Assembly: GCF_000281045.1 (NCBI RefSeq)
Contig: NW_008246119.1
Location: 192,135 to 230,408, forward strand
Direction of reading: 5' to 3'
DNA: 38,274 nt
Source of the DNA: Saprolegnia diclina VS20
Taxonomy: Eukaryota > Oomycota > Saprolegniomycetes > Saprolegniales > Saprolegniaceae
In this document: piece by piece, positions 10,094 to 21,815 of the stretch
Numbering within the stretch: the first letter of the stretch is position 1
Layout: the number at the start of each line of letters is the position of its first letter
Notes under the pieces: model-generated
Databases searched by the model: none
What the model saw: only the letters and a program-made list of their open reading frames with translations
Told to the model about the DNA's origin: nothing
Program-made: the position numbers and the translations under genes

Positions 10094-13000
10094 TTAGTCG
10101 TCTTGGGGGGCGACAAAATGCATGTCGGCGACCATGAGGTAGACGAAAAAGGAGGCGAGGACGAGCATGAAGACCGCGCAGTACCAGGCGCGCGCATCGC
10201 GCTCGATCGGTTCGTAGTGCCGGCGCCGGTACAACTGCGTGACGCAGTACAGGATGCAGAGACATATGAGGACGCCGACGACGATCGCGAGTATCTTCTC
10301 GACCGACGTGCCCATGTGCTCGCAGCACTCGGCACCGGGGCAGCAGCCCGGACCCGTCGGGTCGGTGCAGCACCACAGCGGCGTGCCCTTGGGTCCGGCC
10401 GTGAGGCACCGCGGGTTGGCTGCGCACGAGTTGGGGCCGTCGCCGACGCTAATCTCCGTTGCGGCGCTTTTGCCAAAGTCTTTGCAGCAGTCTAGGAGCG
10501 GGCTTGCGCTGCAGCAGCCTTCGGGCGTCCCACAGCAGTCGACGCCCGCCGCCAAGCACTTTGGCTCGTTGAAGCACGTGGCCGACTGAACGGGCGGCGC
10601 CGACGTCAGCGGAACGCAGCAGTCGAGGACTGCACCAGAGATACCATCCGGTTGGCAGCACCCAGCGTCCGTCGCGCAGCAGTCGAGCTTGGCCAGCAAG
10701 CACTGGGGCTGCTGGTGGCACGTTTGACGATCATCCGCCGCCGTCTTGGTCGCATTGCTTGGCACTGGCGTCACTGGCGCGCAGCAGTCGAGCACTTGGC
10801 CCGTGACCGTCGGGACACAGCAGCCTTCCGGCGATCCACAGCACCCCAAGTTGAGCGCACCGCACGCCGGCTGCCCCACACACGTGTCCTTGCCTGCTGC
10901 CGCCGACGATGACGACGACGCAACGGCCTTGGTCTTGGGCTTGCAGCAGCCGAGGACAACGCCGGACGGGTCGCAACAGCCGTCGGGCGAGTCGCAGCAG
11001 CCAAGACCCAGCGCGCCACACACGGGCTCGCCATGGCACGCCGTGTCGTCCGTCGGCGTCACGTCGTGGGTGCAGCACACATTGTCACTCGGACAGCACC
11101 CGGGCAGCGTCTCGCAGCACGCAAGCGGCGTGCCAAAGGCACCCGCGATCGCACACGCCGCAGAGCCAAAGCACTGCGGTGGCGGCGGCACCGCCGTCGT
11201 GTTGGGCGAGAAGGGCGGCTGCGAAGCGACATAGAGGAGCGCGTTCGCGGCCGAGTTGCCCGAGTCGTACTTGGCGTTTCCACGCGCGAGTAGTATCGCC
11301 CAGACGCTTGAGGCGTTCACGAGCGCTTCATCCAGCAGCGACAACGTCGGCCAAAAGTCGGGGCCCTTGTCGGCGCTCGCACGCAGCACCTCTTGCTGCT
11401 GCCACGCATACTCGGGTCTAAGCATGCATATGTAGCGTCTACCTGCGAGACGAGGAAGATACCGGACGAGGTGCGATGTCATCGGTGTGATGGGCATGAG
11501 GTTGATGCCGTGGATCTCGGACGCAAGGTTGCCAAACCAGGTCGAGTAGACGACCGACATTTCACTCACGACACCGACCATGCGGTTGGCCGCAAACACC
11601 GGTTCGTAGATCGCGGGCGTCTGACGTTCCGACATGTGCCAGTAGCGCTGCGTCGAGCGCACGTCCATGGCCAGGAGCAGCTTGGCATAGCTGTAGAAAC
11701 GCGTGTCCGTATCGAGCGAGGCGTAGAGCGCGACGCCGTAGTAGGCGTTGACAGCCTCCGAGCTGCTCTCTTGGGACTTGCCGTTCGACATGCTAAAGAG
11801 GCCGCTTGCGTACGAATGGCCTGTGAACCAGTCCTTGTGCCGGGCCGCCGGAAACAACGACGACGTGTCGTCGGCTGCAATGTCGCCGACAATCATGGCG
11901 ATGGCGTCCGCGTGGGCTGCGACCCACGTAGGGTCGAGGCGCCGGAGCACCGCGGCTGCGTACGCAAAGTAGCCGTAATGAAACTAGGCAAGGATAAGAC
12001 ACTAAGACAGAAGGCTATAAGAGATGCATGTACGTGGTGGTCGTTGTAGTAGCCCGAGCCAAACTCGGCGTCCCGGTCGGCTAGCCCAGCTTTTGTGACG
12101 AGGCCGCCGTACGTCGTGTCGTAGCAAAAGTAGTTGACCGACGCCGCGTCCCACCACTTGGCGAGCTCGCGCTTCATTTTCGACAGGCCGGTCGCGAGCG
12201 TCGTCGTGTCGTTGAAGCGCTCGGCGATGAGCACCAAGCGGGCTTCACGGGCGATCTGCTTGCCAAAGTTGTAGGCGTCCGGCGTGAACGTCGGGTACAG
12301 TGCAATGTCGGCTGCGAGCGCTGCCTTGATGGCTGCCACGGCAGAGTCGTATGTTGACGACCCCGGCGACGCCATGATACCTACACGACCATGGTATTCA
12401 GAGCAATACGACAGGAGGTGACCGGACCTTTGCTCGGGTAGTCCCACACCGGGTCGGCAATCGTATCGGCGAACGTCCACGAGTTGCCGACGACGCCCGT
12501 CATCGGGCCGCGGATCGCCATGTAGGTGACCTAGCAGCGGTGTTGAGAGTTCTCTCAAGCATCGTATCATGGTTACCTCGTCGAGCAGTGTCATGTTGGC
12601 CGTGAACGTGTCCATATGATGCAGCAGGCACGTCATGAGCAGCGGCGGCGACGCACTTCCCGGGAAGCTCGCGGTCGTCCAGTCAAAGCGCCAGTGCATG
12701 ACGGACGCGTTCGTCGCGTCGACTTGATGCGAGATGGCGGCGCCGGTCGGGTACGTGGGCGCGTGCTGCGCGAAGAGCGGGCGCATGCCGCTGTAGAGCT
12801 CGAGGCCAAAGCGCAGGACACCGCTGTACGACGACGGGCCCTTGAACGCCTTGTCCGACCGCGCCCATTGAATGGGCGAGGATGCAAAGAGGAGCCACTT
12901 GTGCCAGTTGCCGAGCAGCAGCTCCGAGCAGTGATGGGCCGCGTCCTCCTTGAGCGACAGCATCTCGAGCGCTGACGAGAGCACGGGCGTTGCGCCCTTG

Positions 13001-13416
13001 TACTCGAGCGTAATGTACGGCGAGCCACGCACGAGGTGCAGAAGGATGCCGCCGTCTTGGAACGACAGCGTGACGCTGAGCGCATCGTGGCGGACCACGA
13101 GCAGCGGCGACGCGCCAACGTCGACGATGAGCTCGGCCGTGAAGCCTTCGATGATGTTACCGGCCGTCACGACGCGGAACGGGTAGCTAATCTGCAGCTG
13201 CTGGTCAATGATCTTGACCGAGTACGGGAGCGACGCGACGGCTTCGTTCCCGAGCACAAAGTTGGTCCAGAAGGCGCCGGTCGGGAAGGGCGAGGCGGCA
13301 ATCGACGGGTGCAAGTGGCTACGAGGCGACTGCAGCGGGTGCGTCACGTTCATATACGGGCCGGTCGTCGCTTGGACGACGGCGACGAGCAGTGCGACGA
13401 GGCCAAGTAGACGCAT
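10094..13416 (-). CDS. Membrane-anchored GH81 endo-beta-1,3-glucanase with Cys-rich repeats
   Basis: Exons 13416-12577, 12530-12428, 12380-12034 and 11983-10094 give 1059 residues. The signal peptide is MRLLGLVALLVAVVQA. The GH81 domain spans about residues 30-690, with the hallmark YNDHHFHYGYF (across the last intron), DWFTGHSYASGLF, and QESSSEAVNAYYG carrying the two conserved Glu near 502 and 506. GH81 enzymes cut beta-1,3-glucan, the main oomycete wall polymer, so remodelling of its own wall is the likely role. After a Pro-rich linker come six Cys-rich repeats (about 698-987), then two membrane helices (about 993-1015 and 1028-1050). The enzyme would therefore be held on the outer face of the plasma membrane. 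ATG 13416 is chosen because it directly precedes the signal peptide; an upstream ATG at 13473 would bury it. Confidence 0.93.
10310..11190 (-). repeat. Six tandem Cys-rich repeats inside the GH81 gene
   Basis: Each unit follows roughly C-x5-C-x6-CC-x5-CC-x(6-10)-CC, so about eight cysteines with three CC pairs. The four inner units read like CGALNLGCC.SPEGCC...LDCC. The first and last are a variant type with GTP before the first CC pair and end in CCTH/CCEH. Low-complexity Ser/Ala/Pro spacers separate several units. They resemble small disulfide-rich modules such as granulin-like folds, but I cannot assign a named family. Confidence 0.8.
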
Positions 13417-14067
13417 GGCACTCGTCTGCCAACTTGGGATCTGCCGATGGCCATCGTCGCCAACGACCAGCATTCCTGCACTGGATATTTAAATTCGCAG
13501 GTGCGCCTTGTATCTAGGTTTCACTATACCCGGCGAGCACCTGCAAAATATCATCCCAACGTACCCGCCTGTCTGGTCGTGGCGTGTCGCACCGGCGGCG
13601 CAACCTGGGGCGAGGCAGGGCTGCGCTGTGAGCATAGGAGGCCACGAGGCAGGTGCAAGCGACCGAAGCAAAGCGCGCTGGGTAGCTCTAGAGGTACTGC
13701 AGCCTGCAGCAGCGCTGGTCGCCACAAGGACCAAGCCAGGCGGCAGTAGCCTCGCAGCCAACGAATCTTGAACGCTTACGGGCATCTTCAAAGCGCCATC
13801 AGCAGCACGTGATGGGACCAAAGGGCAAGCTGATCGCCGCCGGCAAGGGCACTAGAGGGTGCTACTGTCGTCGCACGCACGCATACGCACGTGTTGCAGC
13901 ATCGGTCGGGACGAACCAGGCGTGAGGTCGAGCCGCAACCACGACTTCGATTGTCGAGCGGTCCTCTCCAACGTAGGTGCTCGCAAGGCTACGCTTGAAG
14001 GAGGAACACAGACCGCTCGTGTCGCACAACACTTTAGATACATATATATCGAGGAGCAGTGCGTCCA
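13417..14067. other. Intergenic, no gene recognised
   Basis: This holds the promoter side of the GH81 gene (an AT-rich ATTTAAAT tract near 13488-13495 may be a core element) and the 3' flank of the receptor kinase. No open frame here shows a known motif. Confidence 0.5.
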
Positions 14068-16528
14068 TTACATGGCGTACGTCTGCGACCGCAGCATCAT
14101 GGTGAGAAGGCGGCCGACGTCCACGGCACTTGGTCGTTGGAGCGGGTCGTTGTCGAGGCAGCGCTGCGCGATCGAGAGCACTTCGGGCGGGCACTCGTCG
14201 GTGAAGCTCGGTCGGAGCTCGCCTTCGATGACCATCATGGCGATCACGGGCTTGGGCAGCGCCGTGCCGTTGGTCGAGACCGCGTTGCCGTACGGACTCT
14301 CGCCCGTGTCGACTTCGGAGACGAGGACGCCAAACGAGTACATGTCGGCGCTCTCGCTGTACCGGTCGCCCTTGAGAATCTCGGGGGCGATCCACGCAAT
14401 CGTACCAATCTAAAGCACCACAGATGTCAAGCATACGCGTCGACGCGGCAAGTACCTCGGCCGTCATGGTGGCGTCCATGACGACTTGGCGACTCGTGCC
14501 AAAGTCGCTGAGCTTGGCTTCGAACTGCGCGCCGAGGAGGACGTTCTTGGCCTTGAGATCGCGGTGGATCACGTGGAGGTCGTGGAGATAGCTCAAGCCC
14601 GCAATCACATCGCTGAGCACTTGGACTTTCGAGTACGTCTTGACGGACGTTTGTGCTGGCCACACAAGCTTGAGCGCGGCCGACGACCGCTGCGAATCGT
14701 CGTCCTTGGCGCGGACGAGCGTCGCGAGGTCGCCGTTGGGCATGAACTCGAGCACCGCACTCAGGTCCTTGAGCGTACTCCACGAGACGCTACACAAACG
14801 ATTCAAATGATATCTTGCAAACACGAGACGGACCCGATGAAGCGCACAATGTGGGGGTGGTCGAGCTGCGCGCAGAGCCGAATTTCGTCCATAAAGTCGC
14901 GGACGCCGTCGCTGTTGCCTTCGACGGCCGACGGCAGCATGCGCTTGACGGCCACGTCCATTGAGTGGTACGTCGCGAGGTACACGACGCCAAAGCCACC
15001 GGATGCGATCGTCCTGTGCATAACAATCTCCTTGTGGTCGATCCGGAACCGCTGAAATTGCGGATCGAACCGAATGTCCGAGCCCTTGTCGGCGCCGGTC
15101 GCAAGCGCCGTGAGCTCGCGCGGCCGTCCGCCGAGGCCGATCTGCTGGTCGCCGTTCTTGTCGAGCATGGGATGTGCCATTGGCAGGGGCCGCGCGGACG
15201 CCATGTCGCGGTTGGTTTGATTCGCGAGCGCAGAGAACGAGAACGCGGGCCCCTTCTTGCGCGATTGGCGGTACCGGCGGTACACGAAGAGGCTCACGCC
15301 CGCAACGAACACGGCGACGGCGACGCCGATGAGTGCATACGCCGTGTCACTCAAGCCCTCTACGCAAGCTAAGAAGCCAAGGACGAGAGAGCATATGTAC
15401 CCGAGAGACCGTCGACGCACACGGTGAGGCCGCTTGGCAGCTTTTGACGCGACCCTGTCGAGCAGTCGCTGGTCGAAATCTCTGTCTTGGAGCTCGTCTT
15501 GACCGAGACCGACTGGAAGAGGGTGTTGTACTGGGCAATCGAAATCGTAAACTGGGCAATCTTGGCGTCCACAAGCGACCTAATTGGGTAGGTGAGTGGC
15601 GCATGCAGTGGATTTGCCAATACAGTGTTTTGAGATCGCCAAAGTTGCACAAATGCAAGCTCTCGATCGTGTTGCCGTCAAGGTACCTAGAGACATTGTC
15701 GATTTGCCACGTAAAGTGAAAACAATGTACAAGGTAGTGAGCGTCGACGGAAACAACACGTAGTTGAGCGTCCTGAGCTTCGTATTGTACGAGAGATCGA
15801 GCACTTCGAGCCGCGGAGGGAAGAGGCTCGAGGCGTTGGGCGGTAGTGTCGGTAGCGCGTTCGCACTTAGATTCCTACGCACGCTGTCACGACCTGGCGG
15901 CTTCGGTCGTAGTACAGTGTCTTGAGGTTCGTAGCCACGAGCTGCGTCAAGGACGCAATCTCGTTTTGCGCGAGCGACCTAGACTGCACTGAGCCTCGCA
16001 TCCATCATGCGCTGCATTACAGCGTCTTGAGCGAGTCGGCAAAGGGCGTCGCATTCGAGACGTTGGTGAGCGCATTCTTGGCCAGCGACCTAAGCACGCG
16101 TCAGGCGCAGCAGAGGCATATCGCATATGTACAAGTCTTCGACGATGAGGGCGACGTCAAAGCGACGCTGCATGTTGCCCAGCCGCGCGATGCCATGGCC
16201 CGACATGTCGCTACATGGCCACAGGATCGTCGTCTTCGTGATCGCATCGAGGCAGGTTGACGTACATGGTCTTGGCGTAGTGCGTGACCGAGTCGAGATA
16301 CGCGAACGGCAGCTTGGGCGGCGCTGCGTAGCACGGCTCGTCCTGGGACGCGCGCTTCTCGGCGTTGGCGAGCACGACGGCCATCGTGAGGTTCGTGCAC
16401 GCGTCGACCCACTCGCTCGGGTCGGCGCCGGCCTTGGCGAAGCAGCCGGGCGAGATCTTGGCCGCGTCCGCGAAGCACTGCGCCGTGAACGTTGCCGTCG
16501 GGAACGGCTTGAGCGTCACGACGCTCAT
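14068..16528 (-). CDS. LRR receptor-like protein kinase (TKL type), ten exons
   Basis: Exons: 16528-16266, 16210-16133, 16089-16021, 15978-15916, 15874-15731, 15686-15624, 15579-15401, 15359-14834, 14789-14456, 14409-14068; 686 residues, all phases agree. The order is a Cys-containing N-terminal domain, a set of LRRs (units such as LSLAKNALTNVS and LSLAQNEIASL), a membrane helix (ALIGVAVAVFVAGVSLFVY), a basic juxtamembrane stretch, and a kinase domain. The glycine loop is ASGGFGVVY, the ATP lysine is in VAVKRML, the catalytic loop is HRDLKAKNVLL, the metal motif is DFG, and APEIL follows. All catalytic residues are present, so it should be an active Ser/Thr kinase sensing an extracellular ligand. 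The N terminus has no convincing signal peptide: MSVVTLKPF begins like a mature sequence, so a 5' exon may be missing. Confidence 0.88.
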
Positions 16529-17271
16529 CCTGTCTACTGTCAATAAGCCTACCAGGCCACCATAATCAAGGTGATTTTTTTTATTTCTACTTGGTCTTTG
16601 TATGCTTGTTCCATCGCTCGAATTATATTGCCAATGTTCAGACCGTCGTGACACACCACCTGGTCGCATCCTCCTCCTCGGCCACCGCTCCTCGCCCGCT
16701 CAAGGACGGCCGTGCCGGCAGCTTCGCATGGCGCCATGGCCTCGCGCCATCGGCGATCGCATGGCCGCTCAATGTTGATGCTATCGGCGAGGGCTGGCTG
16801 CAGCAAGCTGCAAGTCCACACTATGCGCAAGTCGAATGGCCAGACCATCGTGACGTTATGCAGCTGCACGCAGCGTGGACCACCGCCAGCGAGCTGCGCT
16901 AGCTCATGCTCGGCCAAGGAGGTGCGACGACACCAAGGTAGACGAGCGGCAGGAAGCGGTGTCCTGGCGGGTGGAGCCGTGGGGTGTAGCGGCTGGGCGA
17001 GAACTCCTGTGGAGGGTCCCCTCCAACGGGGTGGGGGGTTTCCCTCGTTGCGAGCTCGCGTCCGGTTTCGTGGGGCCGTCGGCAAAGATACCAGCGCGGT
17101 GGCGAATACGCATAATTTTAAAAAGTGCCTAGGCGTCACTTCTGGGGGTTCCATACAAATATCAAGTGAAGGCGTGAGTAATAATTCAATATCCCCGAGC
17201 CAAAAGTGGTGAAACTATTATAATACCAAATCCAGCCCGGACCCAAAGTAGAAGAAGAAGACGGTGGCCCC
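16529..17271. other. Intergenic between divergent receptor kinase and PH-kinase
   Basis: This should hold both promoters and possibly an unseen first exon of the receptor kinase. A 201-codon minus frame (16549-17154) is Arg/Pro-rich with no motif and is not called. A G/C-run segment at about 17005-17045 (TCCCCTCC...GGGGTGGGGGG) stands out in composition. Confidence 0.5.
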
Positions 17272-20200
17272 ATGGACGAAAGCCCGCCACCGAGCGTCAC
17301 GTCGCCGACGTCCCTCGACGACTTCCGGCGGTCCTCCGTCGGTTCCATGCCCCGGCGAGAGACCGAGCCATCGGGCTACCAGCGGGCTGCGTCCCTCAAG
17401 TTCCTCCAGCGGGGCGCCAGCGGTCATGCGAGCATGAGCATGGGCCCGAACGACATCCCGACGCATGCAGGCCCTGTCGCTGGCGCGCCCATGTCAGCGC
17501 CGAGCCTCTCCAAGCCAGGCTCGCGGCGCAGCTTTGCGTTCTTTGGCTCCAAGGACCGCCCGCCATCGAGCACGGGCTCGAGTACGCAATCCTCGTTCAT
17601 GGGTGGGCAACCGCCGTTCATGAGCAACAAGACGGGCTCGGGCTTGAGCGACTCGTCGATGCCCGAGCAGTCGCCAGCATCAACGGGCTCGCAAGGGTCG
17701 ACGATGCTGTCGCAGTCGATGGCACCGTCCGATAGCCCAGCAAACGCGATCTTGCACAGCGGGTACTTGACCAAGCGCGGTCACGTCATCACAAACTGGA
17801 AGACGCGCTTTTTCGCGCTGCGGTCGCAAGGCCGATTGAGCTACTACAACGACGAGGGCATGGGGAAGAAGCTCGGCGAGGTCCACGTGTCCAAAGTGAG
17901 TCCATGGAGCGGCGAAACCAATGGCTTTATGTTCCAAACGACCAAGCAAATCTCGTATTACGTGTACGCGAGCTCCAACACGGAGCGAGCGCGCTGGCTC
18001 AAAGCCCTCGACGACTTCTACATTGTGCCCGACCCGGTCGACTGCGAAGGGTAAACGCGCCTGCTACCATCGTCCCTCCTCATGCAGTTGTAGGTACCTC
18101 ACCAAGCGCGGACACCTCGTGCCTAGCTACCGCTTGCGCTACTTTGTCATGTGCGGCAGCGTCGTCAAGTACTACAGCGACGAGACGGCGTACCGCACCG
18201 GCGCGTCGGCGTTGGCCGAGATCGAAGTCAAGAGCGGCGGCCGCTGGGACGGCGAGAGCACCGGTCTCTTCTTCAAGACCGCGACCAACAGCACCATGTT
18301 TGTCTGCGCCGAGAACGTGGCCGACCTGCAAAAGTGGATCGAGGCGCTCGGCCGCATCTTCAACGAGGCGCCCAAGCCCGCGCCTGTCGCTTGCGCCGGC
18401 TGGCTCACCAAGCAAGGCCACAAGCGCAAGAGCTGGAAGAAGCGATACTTTGTGCTCCGGGGCACCGTCCTCTCGTACTTTGCGGACTTTGAGGCCGCCA
18501 ACACGCGTCTCGGGAAGGCGCTCAGCGAAGTGAGTGTCAAGGACGTGGCGCCGTGGGACGGTGAAGTGTGCGGCTTTATGTTTGTGACGCTCGAGAACGT
18601 GCCGTACTACGTCTTTGCTGACAACGAGCGCGACCAGGCCAAGTGGATGACGGCGCTCAAGAAGGCTGTCGGCCTCGACGCGCCGACGCTCGAGACGCCC
18701 GACGAACCAGAGAAGAAGTGTCCGCGCTGCGAGTATGTGCTCACGGGCACGCGCTTTTGCGGCGCGTGCGGCTTTAACCTTCGCGGTACGAGCAACGAAC
18801 GCTCCAAGATGGCGCCGCCGCCCGTGGCCGTCGCGGACGAGGCAGACGACGACGAGAACAACGCGATGGACGACCTCGACGCGCTCTCGGAAGGCGCGCG
18901 CACCTTGCTGCTCGCCGTCATGCAAAATCCCAGCGTTCAGATTGGCGGCGAAGGCGAGAATGCGTTCGCACCGCGCATCGGAAGCACCCCGTCCGTCGAG
19001 ACAACGACCGACGCACCGCCGCCGCCGCTGTCGCCGGAGAAGCCTGCACCGCTCGTGCTTGCGACGCCCGAGAAGCCGCCGACTCCGGAAAAGCCAGCCG
19101 AGAAGCCGCCAGCGTTTGTGATGCGCCCGCCGACGCCGCCCAAGCCGTCCGCGGCCAAGAGAAGCAACAGCGACAGTGAGGACGAAGAAGAGTCGAAGGA
19201 AGACTTTTCGAAATTTCGGACCGCGACCGACTCGTTTGCGTCCAAGCAGCGCAAGCAGGCGCCGCGCGCCATCAACGTCCCGGGCCCGACGACGACCACG
19301 GACACGAGTTTCAACTCGTTTGGCTCGGACCAGGCGCCGGCCCGTCGCATCTCGCAGCCGATCCCGATCGACGGGCCGCAGCCGCTGGGGCCGTCGGCGC
19401 GCAAGACGGTGGCTCAGCTTCTCCACGAAGCCGAAAGCGACGAAGAAGAGGAAAAGAAGGAGCACGACGACGATGACGCGTCGACAGGAGACAAACCGGG
19501 CGAAGGGCTGTCTCAGTTCCACCTTCGCGGGTCGGCGCGGCAGTTTGATACGCTGCCGCCCAACGACGACCACGACGAGACTGCCGCCGTCGCGTCGCCA
19601 AGCTCGCGCCATAGCGATGCGCTCGTACTCGACGGCGTTGTCGGCCTCGATGAAGAAACCAAGCCGACGCCCAAGCTCGACTTGCACACGCTCATGGAGC
19701 GCGAGCTGCACTGCACGCCGCTCTTTGTTCCGTCGGCCGAGTCGCCTGTCCGCTGCCGCCTCTACGCGTCGATGGCCTACGCCACGTCCAAGAAGATTCT
19801 CGTGTTCCTCTCCGACTCGGGGCCGCTCGGGGTGTGGCACCAGAACGACAACATGAACGCTGCGCTCGACGAAGACCACCCGTTTGCGATGCTGTCGTAT
19901 CTCCAGCGGGCGGTCTCGGAAGGCTACAGCGTCGTCGTCTGCAATCCGTTCTCGAACAGCGCCAAGGTGTTTGAAGAGGGCGGTCGTGAGCGCATTGTGC
20001 CGATTCCGTCGTCCGCGACCCCGAAAGAGCACGTGTTTTTCGTGTGGGAGAAATTCCTGCAGCCGACGTCGGCCGAGATCTCGGTCGTCGCGTATCAGCG
20101 GGGAGGGTCGCTCGCTGTGGCTCTGCTCGAGCACTTTGAGCGCTGCCGGACGCGTCTCCACCGCATGGCGTTTGTCGATTCCAAGCACATTGTCAACCGT

Positions 20201-21815
20201 GAAAGCACGAGCGCGGCGGTCCTCGAGGTCCTCGGTCGCCGCACGATCCAGTGGGAAGCGTCGAAAGACCAAGCGCTCGGCGGCCAAATCGTCGAGTCGC
20301 AAGAGCGCGTCGGCTGCGTCTGTCTCTCGATCGGCGCGTGCGACGACCTGCACGTGCTCCAGCACGCCGAAGATCCAGTGTTTGCGTACCTCTTGGCCAA
20401 CCCGCCGCGCCCGGGCATGACAGCGATCGTCAAGCAGGTCCGCAGCGTCCTCCGCGCCCGCCGCAAGACGCTGAATGAAAAGAAGCCCGAGATGCGCAAC
20501 TCGAATGTGTTTGTGCTCGGCGAAGCCGACACGGGCAACAGCGACAATATGGATGAAGAGCCGTCGCCCGAAAAGGAAATGCAAGTCGCGCGGCAAGCGC
20601 CGGTACGACGACTCGATAGTTTGATACGAAACAAATGTCGCGAGTAGGCGGCGCCCACGTACTACTTGCCCAAGCAGACGGCGGCGGCACCCAAGTCCAA
20701 GACGCAGCCACATAATTTGATTTCGATGCGCGACTTTGAGTTGGTCAAGGTCGTGGGCCAAGGCGGCTTTGGCAAGGTCTTCCTCGCCAAGAAGGTGACG
20801 GACCCGCACAAGGACGAGTCGTATGCGATGAAGGTCCTCAAGAAGCAGCACGTGCTCTCGAGCGGCCTCGTCAACACGACGATGGCCGAGCGCAAGATCC
20901 TCACGGAAATTTCGCACCCGTTCGTCGTCAAGCTCTACTACGCGTTCCAGTCCGAGTCCAAACTGTACCTGGTCATGGACTACCTCAGCGGCGGGTCTCT
21001 CGCGCTCCATCTCCGTCGCCGGCGCAAGTTCCCAGAGGACTGGGCGCGTTTTTACGGTGCCGAGGTGGCCGCCGCGATCGCGCATCTGCACCACGTTAAC
21101 ATCATCTACCGCGACGCCAAGCTTGAGAACGTGCTCATGGACCACGAAGGCCACGTGCGGATCACTGACTTTGGTCTCTCCAAGCAAGGCGTGTCGGGGC
21201 TCCAGGGCGCGACGACCTTTTGCGGGACTGCTGCGTACATTGCGCCCGAGCTCCTCAAGGGCCAGACGTACGGCAANNNNNNNNNNNNNNNNNNNNNNNN
21301 NNNNNNNNNNNNNNNNNNNNNNNNNNNNNNNNNNNNNNNNNNNNNNNNNNNNNNNNNNNNNNNNNNNNNNNNNNNNNNNNNNNNNNNNNNNNNNNNNNNN
21401 NNNNNNNNNNNNNNNNNNNNNNNNNNNNNNNNNNNNNNNNNNNNNNNNNNNNNNNNNNNNNNNNNNNNNNNNNNNNNNNNNNNNNNNNNNNNNNNNNNNN
21501 NNNNNNNNNNNNNNNNNNNNNNNNNNNNNNNNNNNNCTCGGCAGTGGTCCGCGCGGCGCCGACGAGGTGCTCACGCACCCATTTTTTGACTCGATCGACT
21601 GGGCCGAGCTCCTCGCCAAGCGCGTGCCGCCGCCGTTCAACCCGGGCGTCGGTCGCCTAGACACGCACTTTGTGGCGCAGAACCTCAACGAGATCACCTC
21701 CCAAGACCGGCAGGTGAGCATGATGCACCGCAACGAGCACGGCCCGCAGCGCCACAACGACTTTGATGGGTTTAGCTTTGTCGGGCGGTCCAACCTCAAC
21801 TTGGACCTGAGCTAA
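17272..21815 (+). CDS. Triple-PH, zinc-ribbon, Arb2-like, AGC protein kinase (copy A, with gap)
   Basis: Exons 17272-18050, 18094-20602, 20648-(gap)-21815. A Ser-rich disordered N terminus (1-160) precedes three PH domains (about 160-255, 258-350, 362-455), each opening with a GYLTKRGH- or GWLTKQGH-like strand. A zinc ribbon follows (CPRC...CGAC, about 468-490), then a long acidic/Pro-rich linker, an Arb2-like domain (about 789-1045), and an AGC kinase from about 1122. The kinase has [28 protein letters not shown] and the T-loop [12 protein letters not shown]. Near the C terminus FDGFSF fits the AGC hydrophobic motif. PH domains suggest phosphoinositide recruitment, as in AKT. The Arb2-like region has PKEHVFFVWEKFL, but AYQRGG replaces the family's serine motif AHSYGG. 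The in-frame TAG at 20645 falls in a 45-nt intron. 260 Ns interrupt the kinase lobe, and the frames on either side disagree. Confidence 0.88.
21277..21536. other. Assembly gap (260 N) inside kinase domain of copy A
   Basis: The run of N replaces the middle of the kinase C lobe. In copy B the matching interval (25851-26043) is 193 nt. The 67-nt excess, and the fact that 260 does not preserve the reading frame while 193 would fit, mean either that the gap length is an estimate or that copy A has an extra intron here. The 62 bases just before the gap are identical to copy B, a likely reason for assembly failure. Confidence 0.97.

Noticed and set aside
10239-11421. Plus-strand Cys/Gln/Arg-rich open frames opposite the GH81 gene
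   Set aside because: They are antisense images of the Cys repeats and Ser/Pro spacers of a well-supported minus-strand gene.
16211-16265. A frameshift in the receptor kinase between its N-terminal domain and first LRR
   Set aside because: A 55-nt GTAC...GTAG intron in phase 2 explains the frame change completely.
16549-17154. A 201-codon minus-strand frame between the receptor kinase and kinase copy A
   Set aside because: It is Arg/Pro-rich with no motif or signal and covers the expected divergent promoter region.
19070-19150. A tandem DNA repeat encoding Pro-Glu-Lys units in copy A
   Set aside because: It is a short low-complexity linker (EKPP-type) with irregular units, ordinary for disordered regions, not a separate repeat element.
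20603-20647. An in-frame TAG at 20645 splitting copy A into a PH-Arb2 protein and a separate kinase
   Set aside because: The stop is the last three bases of a 45-nt GTAC...GTAG intron; removing it keeps frame, and copy B has an intron at the corresponding place.
18080-21799. A 1239-codon open frame on the minus strand opposite kinase copy A
   Set aside because: It is the shadow of GC-biased codons in the plus-strand gene, is Arg/Val/Leu-rich, has no family motif, and runs straight through the N gap.
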